In this document: positions 50,554-61,300 of the stretch, one piece after another
Position numbering within the stretch: the first letter of the stretch is position 1
Layout: each line of letters starts with the position of its first letter
NCBI RefSeq assembly: GCF_016808095.1
Contig: NC_068975.1
Coordinates: 30,722,501 to 30,786,500, forward strand
From: Vigna angularis
Lineage: Eukaryota > Streptophyta > Magnoliopsida > Fabales > Fabaceae
DNA length: 64,000 bases
Direction of reading: 5' to 3'
Program-made: the position numbers and the translations under genes
Notes under the pieces: model-generated
The model's database searches: none
Seen by the model: the letters and a program-made list of their open reading frames with translations, nothing else
Told to the model about the DNA's origin: nothing

Positions 50554-52846
50554 TTACAAAAAGACCGTCCGGCCAACATCTGGACAACCCCAGACGTTGG
50601 ACGGACGGTCGAAAGATACACGTCCAAAAAATTCAAAAATAAAGGTCCTAATTCTTCCCCCGACGGCGGCCTCCGCAGTTGGCTCATTTTCTTCGGCGGC
50701 ATTCAAATCCACGAGGACGCCGTTGAAAACGTCCTTCTCTATATCCACGCCAAGAGCAAAGGGATCCTGGACGCCCGCCAGAAGAGTCACTTGACGAAGG
50801 GCTTTGTTGAAGCCCTCCTCGTGTTCAAACAGGATGGTGGACTCCAACTCAGCAATCTGCTCCTTGGCCTTAGCCACTTCAAGAGTGAGCTCCTCATTGG
50901 CCTTGGCACGGCACGATTCGGCCTCCTTTATGCGGGTTACCTCCGCCTCCAACAGCTCGATTTTCTGGCGACTTTCTTCCGCCAAGCGTTCCTGCTCGAT
51001 CCGGGCGGCGGCCAACCCTTCGGCGGACTCCCTCTTGGCTTTCTCTAGGTCGGCCTCCAACTGCTCGATCCTCTTATCATATTCGTCTTGGTTGAGGACC
51101 ATCTCTTCCAAGGTCAGCTGGAGGGAGGCAGAGTTTTTCTTCTCTTTATCAAGCTCTGCACGAACCTCCGCCACTCCGGGACGGTCGGCAAACTCCCTTA
51201 GGTACCAAGCCAAGGCAGATGTCCGAGTTGACATCTCCAGCATGGCGTTAGTTAACTCCACCTCAGAAAGAGGTTCGATGAGCGCCCGTTGGGAGGAGCT
51301 CATGTGGAATTTAGCCCGGTCACTCATGCTGAAGGCGGGGCTAAAAATGCCGCCCGGTAGAGGGATGGCCGGGGCTTTCCCTCGGTCTTTCTCCTTGTCC
51401 TTGCCCTTCCGGGCCTTCTTCGAAGCGGAGCGAGACGATGACCCCTCTTTGTCTCTACGCCCTTCAGCAGCGGGTTCATTTCTCTTGCGCTTCAAGAGAT
51501 CAGCAGAAACAGTGGCCGCCTCAGACAACGGGCCCACTTGGGCGGCCTCCAATTCTGGCGGGGGATTGGGAGGCGGCACCTCGATATTGGAACCCCCGGT
51601 TTTGAATGTGGGGGGGACTCCTGCCTTAGGAGTAGCGCGAGCGGCCGTCAGGCGGACACCAGAGGGAGGAGGACGGGGCGCATTCGGAACACTGGTCGGC
51701 CGAGCGGTCGACGAGCTAGCCCCGGACTTCTTCCTTAGGGCGAAAAAGTTGGATTTGCGGGGGCCCGGATTCGTCATTAGTTCTGCAAAAAACAAGAAAA
51801 TTCAGAATTTAACGTCAGTATGCGAAAAACAAACACACCCAATGTGACTAGACCGTACCGAACGCCTTTGGTCCACAATCCTCGAGACTAAGGCATTCGA
51901 CCAAGTGACGGGCGGAGATCCAGCGGGGGAGGGCGTTAATGGTGCGCACAGCTTCTAGATCGGGTGCTGTCAAGGCTCCTATAGAAGTCGCCCTTATATG
52001 TCGAGGATCTCTTGTCCAATAGAATGGAAACAACAACTTCCCTTCACCATCAGAGAATTCGTGGACGCCGGCTTTATCAACGATTATTTTAAAGTAATGT
52101 TGTTTAAAATTTTTGAAGGAATCAGAGAAGGGGCGGAAAAGGGTCCTGCCCCGCACCGAGGTAAAAGACACCCAACCGCCAGAACGAGAAGGGCGAACTT
52201 CGAAATAGTAAAAGAAGACCGGGATGGTGGGAGTGACGCCCACTGCTAAACACATCGCCAGAAACGCCTGCACGGCCGCCCACGAATTAGGGTGCAGCTG
52301 CGTGGGAGCCACATTGACCTCCCGAAGAATTGCCGTTTGAAACTTAGTAAAAGGAATCCGGATGAAAAGATGGGTGAAGAAAGTCACATACATGAAGAAA
52401 AAATCATACGGACTAGACCGCCCATCGTGAAAGACCCTTTCATTTAACAAAGTCACCCCGGCACGAATTAACTTCGAGTCTTCCACATCCCGGACAATAT
52501 GGGTATGGCGGATCCGCCACTCCAACTCCTTGCGGAAAGCGTAGCAGGATGCATACCGGCTAGGAATAGGGGGAGCCAAGTCACACGCCACCACCCCTTG
52601 ACCTTCTGGTTCAAAGGGGGACCCGACTACACGAACACCGCCCTTGAGCAGGAATAGCGGCACGCCGTGGAAAATCCGGTCATCCGCCGATATCGGCGAC
52701 TCGGGGTCCGCCCCAGAAGACCCAATCGCCTCCTCCAAAAAATGAGAAGAAACTGAGCTGAGAGAATCGTTGCTGTCGCCCCGCGCCGACCCCTCCCGGA
52801 CTCCGCCCGACGACCCAGAACCTGACTCGATGGACACAGATGCCAT
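50554..52846 (-). CDS. Antisense accessory protein with Transposase_28 (gypsy-type) domain
   Basis: Two minus-strand exons, 52846-51859 and 51782-50554, joined across a 76-bp intron (donor TTCG|GTACGG, acceptor TTTTTTGCAG|AA). Phase is kept exactly, giving 738 aa. Without splicing the first frame stops at a TAG seven bases into the intron. Residues about 125-270 (VAPTQLHPNSWAAVQAF, FFYYFEV, RGRTLFRPFSDS) match the 'putative gypsy type transposon' family (Pfam Transposase_28) carried by some plant Tat elements. Then a Pro-rich stretch, a basic nuclear-localisation-like region (about 427-465: KRKRNEP, KKARKGKDKEKDRGK), and a long coiled coil (about 535-645, LEADLEKAKRESAEG, KIELLEAEVTRIKEAE). 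It has its own TATA box 73 bp upstream of the ATG. Function unknown; the nuclear, DNA- or RNA-binding idea is inference. Known type, never assigned a clear role. Confidence 0.82.
51783..51858 (-). other. Intron of the antisense gene
   Basis: 76 bp. GT at 51858-51857, pyrimidine-rich TTCTTGTTTTTTGCAG end. Removing it fuses AKAF to ELMTNPG in frame. Confidence 0.8.
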
Positions 52847-52918
52847 TTATTACCTGAGGGAAAAAGAATCTTGAGCTCGAGTAATGAAGATAAGTGAAAA
52901 TGACATCCTCTAATCCGC

Positions 52919-52926
52919 TATTTATA
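52919..52926 (-). promoter_or_regulatory. TATA box of the antisense gene
   Basis: CCTATAAATAGCGG on the minus strand, a near-ideal plant TATA box, 73 bp upstream of the ATG at 52846. It lies in the internal region, not in the LTR, so the antisense gene appears to have its own promoter. Confidence 0.7.
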
Positions 52927-53142
52927 GGAAAAATTTAGTAACCGTTGGGTGTATCCTGGCCGTCTAGATTTAGCACGACCAACGCTCCGGATTTGGCGAC
53001 GGTTGACCTTCCGTCAATGGGAACGCACCACGTGTTTTCCCGCCTAAAATCCAAATTCAAAAAGCCCAATGGATAAAGCCCAATTGCGGGTTCCTGATCC
53101 AGAGCGCGCCGTATCCAAAATCCTACGTTCACTACGTGCACT

Positions 53143-53155
53143 AGGACTTGGGGGG
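53143..53155 (+). promoter_or_regulatory. Polypurine tract
   Basis: AGGACTTGGGGGG followed by CTTG directly before the 3' LTR; expected primer for plus-strand DNA synthesis. The interrupted form (CTT inside) is as in other Tat-like elements I recall. Confidence 0.7.
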
Positions 53156-53159
53156 CTTG

Positions 53160-54019
53160 TGTACCAGGGAGAGCCGGGCGCCGTACGAAGGACGCCCATG
53201 AGGTGACGGATTGAACCTAGACTCCGTATAAACTCCTACACAAGCAAGTGCCCGGCGTCACACGTATGGACGCCCACTAATGAGGTCGTCCGACCGTCTC
53301 GGTGCCTACGCCGACCACCTGGGTAGAACCTCTGTCTAAGAGAAACTTTGAAGAACTCACAAGGAATTCCATCACCACGAGACAGCGCCGCACTCTCCAT
53401 GCTCACAAAAGTGTCCTACAGGATAAATGCTGAGAGACGTCTGGTATCATGAAGTGCCGGGCGACCGCACAGAGGATCGTCCGCCCAACGAAGTGTCGGG
53501 CGACCGCATAGAGGATCGTCCGCCCAACGAAGTGCCGGGCGACCGCATAAAGGATCGTCCGCCCAACGAAGTGCCGGGCGACCGCTTAAAGGATCGTCCG
53601 CCCCACGAAATGCCCGAGTCGTCCATAGGAAAGACGAACGCCCACATCACACTGACCGGCCAAATCACTAATCATTGTGGTTCAAGTAAATTGACCTGGT
53701 TTAGAGGTAAGTAGAAATTAGGAGCTATTGGGCTGATTGGGCCGTGATTAACTTTTCACTAATCCCAAGCCCATGGCGAAAACTATAAATACAGGTTTAC
53801 GGTGAGTGGTAGATAGGTGACATTGAATGCACATTTATTGCTATCCCTTGAGAAAAGCCATTGCTCTGAAACTGACTTTGGCATCGGAGAATCTTTTGTA
53901 GGTCTTCACCCCTCCGGATCAAGAGGAAAGTCAAAGCTTGGGAAGAAGATCCGCCGTTGAAACAAGATCGAAGGAGAACTAGAAGGTTTAGAACCGCACA
54001 GCCCTACACATCTGAAACA
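53160..54019 (+). repeat. 3' LTR
   Basis: 860 bp. Compared with the 5' LTR it has five substitutions (near 53586, 53905, 53966, 54001 and 54013), an 83-bp deletion after GTGACGG and a 2-bp CT deletion in ACTCTCCTAC. Followed by the TATTC target copy at 54020-54024. Confidence 0.93.
53451..53606 (+). repeat. Four 39-bp tandem repeats in the 3' LTR
   Basis: Same array as 44035-44190, with one A-to-T change in the last unit. Confidence 0.9.
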
Positions 54020-54024
54020 TATTC

Positions 54025-54467
54025 TATTATGAAACTTTATTGGTAATACGAAAAATACTTTATATATCATTTATTGAGTAAGATGTTCTACATTATTTTC
54101 ATAAACTACGTATACTAAATACTTTGTAACTTAATTTAGAAATATAATACATTTTTTATATAATTTAAAGATAAATAACACAAAAAAAAGAGAGTTAAAG
54201 TTCTAATGTTTTAAGATCAATCTAAAAATTTAGCTTTTAAAGTTAAGAAGAATGTATAATAATATTTGAAATATGGCATATATTATCATAATCATGACAT
54301 TGCCGAGCCTCATTTTCCAATATAAATATTTAAGTGTTATATCTAGGTTAAAGTTGGAACCTTAGCAGCATACCCTTTTCGTAACTTTATAGTTCGAAAA
54401 CAAAGTAGAATAAAAGTCTTCTAAAAAATATATGAAAGTCTATTTTTTCTATTCAAATTTTTTTCAT

Positions 54468-54525
<58 letters not shown>

Positions 54526-55290
54526 TCGAATAAACACTACGCGATTTTTTAATCTAGATTTGAAAAATACTTATTTAATTTTGAAATTATATTTAGAATT
54601 ATATTTCAATTAAAAACCCATCCATAATGTAAACTTAAAGTTTAATGACTAAAATTTTTAATTATGTGAATTCAATATTATTTTCATTCATTAAATCTAT
54701 ATCTTATTTTTTTAAAAGCTTTAGAAAAGAATTTGGAACGTAACCTCTTTCTCAATATAAATTTACTCAAACTAATAGTCCAATGTTGAATGCGGTGCTG
54801 AATAATATAGTTGTTTTGCCAAACTTAGTAACTTTAGTTTCACAGTTATTCTTACTGAAAGACTGTCATGTAAACCATGTTAATTTGCTAATTTGTGAAC
54901 CCAAATACACTCAAAATTATTATCATGCTATTTATACGCTCTAAAATAATATTTCAATTAGCTAAAATATAATCAATAAAAGGCAACCAACAATGCAGCA
55001 GACAAAAGAAAAGACAACAAACACAAATATAATGAAGGAACATTCTTATGCCTTCCTTCGATCATCTTCTGAAGTTAAGTAATAGCCAGGTGCATCCATT
55101 TGCATTGTTATGCCACTTACGCCTAATAGGAAATTAGATATTTAGGGCAATATGATATCTTTCCACACTTTAAAGATTCTAGCTACCTATATATGCCCAA
55201 AAGATTCAACCCTCTTTAATTTTCATTTAAGAGATTAATCTATTACAACCAAAAAAAGTAAATACAAAACAAAACACGCACACCCCAATG
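54025..55290. other. Intergenic region upstream of the giant proline-rich gene
   Basis: AT-rich, with (AT)n at 54473-54526. Holds the promoter of the gene at 55377; no other gene seen. Confidence 0.6.
54473..54526. repeat. (AT)n microsatellite
   Basis: About 25 AT units with one phase slip near the right end. Confidence 0.93.
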
Positions 55291-55293
55291 GCC

Positions 55294-55300
55294 TATAAAA
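55294..55300 (+). promoter_or_regulatory. TATA box of the giant HyPRP gene
   Basis: CCTATAAAATCCC, 83 bp upstream of the ATG, the same spacing class as in the small HPS genes (71-85 bp). Confidence 0.7.
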
Positions 55301-55376
55301 TCCCTTGCAAAGTTAAGCTACAAACCAAACAACACTTATTCACATGTTAAAGCCATAGGAGAAAATAAGAAGGAAA

Positions 55377-58300
55377 ATGGCTTCAAAGGGTGTGCTTGCA
55401 CCCGTTGCCCATCTCCTTTTCTTCTCCCTCATTTTCTTTCCCATGGTTAGTTCAAACAACCATTCCCTTTCGGCACAACTCTCACCACTTCGCAAAGAAG
55501 ACCAACCACATCACAAAAAACCAAAAGAAGACCAACCACATCACAAAAAACCGCCAATATCACACAAACCACCACATCCTGAGAAACCACCACATCCTGA
55601 GAAACCACCACATCCTAAGAAACCACGCAAATCACCACCACCACCAGTGTCACGCAAATCACCACCACCACCAGTGTCACGCAAATCACCACCACCACCA
55701 GTGTCACGCAAATCACCACCACCACCAGTCCCACGCAAATCACCACCACCACCAGTCCCACGCAAATCACCACCACCACCAGTCCCACGCAAATCACCAC
55801 CACCACCAGTCCCACGCAAATCACCACCACCACCAGTCCCACGCAAATCACCACCACCACCACGTAAGACACCGCCAGTATCACACAAGTCACCACCACC
55901 CCCACCACATCGTGTACCACCACCACCACCATCACCACCACCACCACCACCACCACCACCATCATCATCACCACCACCACCACCATCACCACCACCACCA
56001 CCACCACCATCATCACCACCACCACCACCAGCACCACCACCATCACCACCAGCACCACCACCATCATCACCACCACCACCATCATCACCACCACCACCAC
56101 CACCACCACCACCACTGTTACCTCCTATATCAACACCAGCATTGTCGCCCTCAACATTACCTCAATTATCACCTCCAATCTCACCACCTTTGTTGACACC
56201 TGTAGGATCACCATCATTATCACCTTCTAACTCATCCTCATCATTACCTCCTCTCTCATTACCACCATTGTCACCCTCAACATTACCTCCATTGTCACCT
56301 TCGGTCTCACCATCAATGTTATCACCTCTAGACTCTCCACAATCATCACCTCCTGACTTACCAACATTGTCGCCTTCTATCTCACCACCACCACCTTTAG
56401 TGTCACCACCACCACCTTTAGAGTCACCACCATTATTACCTCCTAACTCACCACCATCCTTACCTTCTATCTCACCAACACTCTTGCCACCATCAACGGT
56501 ACCTCCATTGTCACCTTTAGCCTTACCACCAATGTTGTCACCCCTAGAGTCACCCACATTATCACCTTCCGAATCACAACCATTATCACCTTTTATCTCA
56601 CCACCTTTAATGCCACCTCTAGAATCACCATCATTATCACCTCCTGAATCATTACCATCGTTACCTCCTATCTCACCTTCACTATTTCCACCCTCAACCC
56701 TACCTCCATTATCACCACCGATCTCACAACCAACATTTCCACCTTTAGAGTTAACGCCACTATCACCTCCTAACTCACCACCCTTATCACCTCCTATCCC
56801 ACCACCGTTATTACCACCTCTAGAGTCATCTCCCTTATCACCTCCAGAATTATCACCATTGTTGCCTCCTACCTCACCACCACTACTACCACCATTAATG
56901 TTACCTCCATTATCACCTTCGGCCTCATCACCAATCTTTCCACCTCTAGAATTACCACCATTATCACCTTTCGATTCACAACCACTATCACCACCTAACT
57001 CACCAGCATTATCACCTTCTGCCTTACCATCAATATTTTCACCTTTAGAGTCGCCACCATTATCATCACCTAACCTACAACCGTCGTTACCTCCTATCTC
57101 ACCCCCATTATTATCGCCATCTAATACGTTACCTCCACTATCACCTTCAGACTCACCATCAATGTTGTCACCTCTAGAGTCACCGCCAATATCACCTCCT
57201 GTCTCATCATCATTACCACCTTTTGTCTCACCATCTCTTTTGCCACCTTTAGAGTCACCATCATTATCACCTCCTGACTTACAACCATCGTTACCTCCTA
57301 TTTCACCACCATTATTGCCACCACTAGAGTCACCACCATTATTGCCACCTTCAATGTTTCCTCCATTGTCACCTCTAGCCTCAACACCAGTGTTTCCGCC
57401 TCTAGAGTCACCGTTGATATCGCCTACTGACTCACAACCATTATCACCTCTCGTGTCACCACCATTGTTGCCACCGCTAAAGTCACCACCATTATCACCT
57501 CCTGTGTTACCACCAATGTTGTCACCGCTAGAGTCACCACCATTGTTGCCACCGCTAGATTCACCATCATTATCACCTTCTTTGTCACCACCGTTATTGT
57601 CACCTACAGAGTCACAGTCATTACCATCTCCTGACTTATCACCATTTTTACCTCCTATCTCACCACCATTGTTGCCACCTTCAATCTTACCACCATTGTC
57701 ACCTTTGGTCTCACCATCAATGTTGTCACCTCCATTATCATCTCCTAACTTACCACCATTATCATCTCCTATCACACCACCATTATTATCACCTCTAGAA
57801 TCACCACCATTATTGTCACCTCTAGAATCACCACCATTAATGTCACCTCTAAAATCACCACCATTATCACCTCCTGATTTACCACCATCATTATCACCGA
57901 TCTCGCCACCACTGTTGTCACCCTCAACGTTACCTCCATTGTCACCTTTGGTCTCACCACCAAAGTTCCCACCTTTAGAGTCGCCACCAATATCATCTCC
58001 TGACTTACCACCATTATCACCTCCTATGTTATCACCATTGTTTCCACCTCTAGAGTCACCAACATTAACACCTCCTAACTCCCCACCATCATTACCTCCT
58101 ATCTCACCACCATTATTGTCACCTTCAATGTTACCTCCAGTGTCATCTCCGGTCTCAACACCAGTGTTTCCACCTTTTGTGTCACCGCCAATATCACCAC
58201 CATTGTCACCACCATTGTTGGCACCACTAGAGTCACCATCATTATCACCTCTTGACTCATCACCATCCTTACCTCCTATCTCACCACCTTTTTTGTCACC

Positions 58301-61300
58301 CTCAGCCTTACCTCCATTATCACCTTCACTCTCAACACCAACATTTCCCCCTTTAGAGTCACCACCACTGTCACCTCTTATGTCACCACCATTATCACCT
58401 CCTGATTTACCACCATCATTATCACCGATCTCGCCACCACTATTGTCACCCTCAACGTTACCTCCATTGTCACCTTTGGTCTCACCACAGTTCCCACCTT
58501 TAGAGTCGCCACCAATATCATCTCCTGACTTACCACCAATATCATCTCCTGACTTACCACCATTATCACCTCCTATGTTATCACCATTGTTTCCACCTCT
58601 AGAGTCACCAACATTAACACCTCCTAACTCTCCACCATCATTACCTCCTATCTCACCACCATTATTGTCACCTTCAATGTTACCTCCAGTGTCATCTCCG
58701 GTCTCAACACCAGCGTTTCCACCTTTTGTGTCACCGCCAATATCACCACCATTGTTGGCACCACTAGAGTCACCATCATTATCACCTCTTGACTCATCAC
58801 CATCCTTACCTCCTATCTCACCACCTTTTTTGTCACCGTCAACGTTACCTCCATTGTCACCTTTGGTCTCACCACAGTTCCCACCTTTAGAGTCGCCACC
58901 AATATCATCTCCTGACTTACCACCAATATCATCTCCTGACTTACCACCATTATCACCTCCTATGTTATCACCATTGTTTCCACCTCTAGAGTCACCAACA
59001 TTAACACCTCCTAACTCCCCACCATCATTACCTCCTATCTCACCACCATTATTGTCACCTTCAATGTTACCTCCAGTGTCATCTCCGGTCTCAACACCAG
59101 TGTTTCCACCTTTTGTGTCACCGCCAATATCACCACCATTGTTGGCACCAGTAGAGTCACCATCATTATCACCTCTTGACTCATCACCATCCTTACCTCC
59201 TATCTCACCACCTTTTTTGTCACCCTCAGCCTTACCTCCATTATCACCTTCACTCTCAACACCAACATTTCCCCCTTTAGAGTCACCACCATTATCACCT
59301 TTTGACTCACCACCATCGTTATCGCCTATCTCACCACCACTATTGTCACCCACAACCTCACCTTCATTATCACCTTCACTCACAACACCATTGTTTCCAC
59401 CTTTAGAGTCGTCACCATTATTGTCACCTCTAGTCACACCACCATTATCACATCCTGATTCACCACCATCATTACCTCCTATCTCACCACCATTATTTTC
59501 ACCCTCAATGTTACCTCCATTGTCACCTCCGGTCTCAACACCAACGTTTCCACCTTTTGTGTCACCGCCAATATCAGCACCGTTGTCACCTCCTGTGTTA
59601 CCACCATTATTGCCACCTCTAGAGTCACCACCATTATCATCTAATGACTTACCACCATCGTTGTCGCCTATCTCATCACCATTATTTTCGCCCTCAATGT
59701 TACCTCCATTGTCACCTCCAGTCTTGACGCCAATGTTTCCACCTTTAGAGTCACCACAATTATTGCCACCTCTAGATTCACCACCATTATCACCTCCTGA
59801 CTCACCACCATCGTTACCTCCTATCTTACCACCATTATTTTCTCCATCAATGTTACCTCCATTGTCGCCTCTGGTCTCAACACCAACATTTCCACCTTTT
59901 ATGTCACCGCCAATATCACCTCCTATGTCACCACCATTGTTGCCACCTTTAGAATCACCACCATTATTTCCTCCTAACTCACCACCATCGTTACTGCCTA
60001 TGTCACCACCATTATTATCACCGTCAATGTTACCTCCATTGTCGTCTCCGATCTCAACACCAATGTTTCCACCGTTAGAGTCACCACCATTATCTCCTTC
60101 TAAGTCACCACAATCGTTACCTCCTATTTCACCGCCCTTACTACCACCCTCAATATTACCTCCATTGTCACCACCAATGGTCCCACCTCTAAAGTCATCA
60201 CCATTATCGCCACCTGACTTATCACCATTATTTCCACCATCAACATTACCTTCATTGCCACCTCTAGTCTCACCGCCATTGTTGTCACCTCTAATCTCGC
60301 CACCATTATTACCACCTTCAGAGTCACCACAATTGTTACCACCTGACTCGTCACCAGTTTTACCTCCTATCCCACAACCCATTTCACCTTCACCACCACC
60401 TCCTTCTCCACCTATTGTGCCACCTCCTCCATCCCTACCCGTTTCACCTTTGTCGCCTCCTCCTCCACCATCTATTACTTCACCTCCTCCTCCTTCACCT
60501 GTCTTACCTCCACCTATTGAACCTTTTACACCACCTCCTCCTCCTCCACTTGTGTCACTTCCACCACCGCCTCCTCATTCTATTATTTCTCCTCCTCCCT
60601 CTCCATCCATCTCATCTCCACCACCACCTCCTCAACTTGTTACGCCTCCTCCTCCCCCTCCATCCATCTCACCTCCACCACCACCACCGCCTCCACTTAT
60701 TACACCTCCTCCTCCCCTTCCATCCATCACACCTCCGCCACCACCACCTCCTCGACCTGTTACACCACATCCTCCCCCTCCTACTGTCTCGCTTCCACCA
60801 CCACCTCCTCCCCTCCCGCGTATTTCACCTCCACCACCACCACTTCCTCGCCCTATAAGGCCACCCCCTCCACATCCACGTGTCTCACCTCCACCACCAC
60901 CTCCACGACCTGTGACGCCACCTCCTCCCCGTATCTCGCCTCCACCACCACCTCGACCTGTAACACCACCTCCCCCCCGTATCTCACCTCCACCACCACC
61001 TCGACCTATGACGCCACCTCCTCCCCGTATCTCACCTCCACCACCACCTCGACCTGTGACGCCACCTCCTCCCCATATCTCACCTCCACCACTACCTCGA
61101 CCTGTAACGCCACCTCCTCCTCGTATCTCACCTCCACCACCACCTCGACCTGTAATGCCACCTCCTCCCCGTATCTCACCTCCACCACCTCCTCGACCTG
61201 TAACACCACGCCCTCCCCCTCCACGACCCATGCGTTGTACATCTTTACATATTTGCACCACCTTATTGCATTCTCCAGTGTTTCAATTATTTGGGCTAGA

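Larger units (their letters stand above)
43659..54019 (+). mobile_element. Complete Ty3/gypsy LTR retrotransposon (Tat type)
   Basis: A 10361-bp element with two LTRs (43659-44603 and 53160-54019), both beginning TGTACCAGGG and ending GAAACA. A perfect 5-bp target duplication TATTC flanks it. Order: LTR, primer-binding site, single gag-pol ORF, 82-bp repeat array, antisense gene, polypurine tract, LTR. Pol order PR-RT-RNaseH-aRNaseH-INT without a chromodomain, together with an antisense extra ORF, places it in the plant Tat group. The LTRs differ by five substitutions, an 83-bp and a 2-bp deletion, all indels being in the 3' LTR. At an assumed 1.3e-8 substitutions per site per year, 5/860 corresponds to roughly 0.2 million years. 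It is much more GC-rich than its surroundings. Confidence 0.95.

Noticed and set aside
50497..51847. Plus-strand frames of 183 and 347 codons opposite the antisense gene
   Set aside because: They are shadows of the spliced minus-strand gene, with no domains and compositions expected from complementary codons.
55390..56196. 268-codon plus-strand His-rich frame inside the HyPRP gene
   Set aside because: The CAC/CAT repeats are the frame-shifted reading of CCACCA proline codons; no independent evidence.
56162..60382. 1406-codon minus-strand open frame opposite the giant HyPRP gene (Gly/Asn/Asp-rich)
   Set aside because: It is the antisense reading of the Ser/Pro codon repeats, which simply lack stop-forming triplets in that phase. 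It has no domain, no signal peptide and no conserved end.
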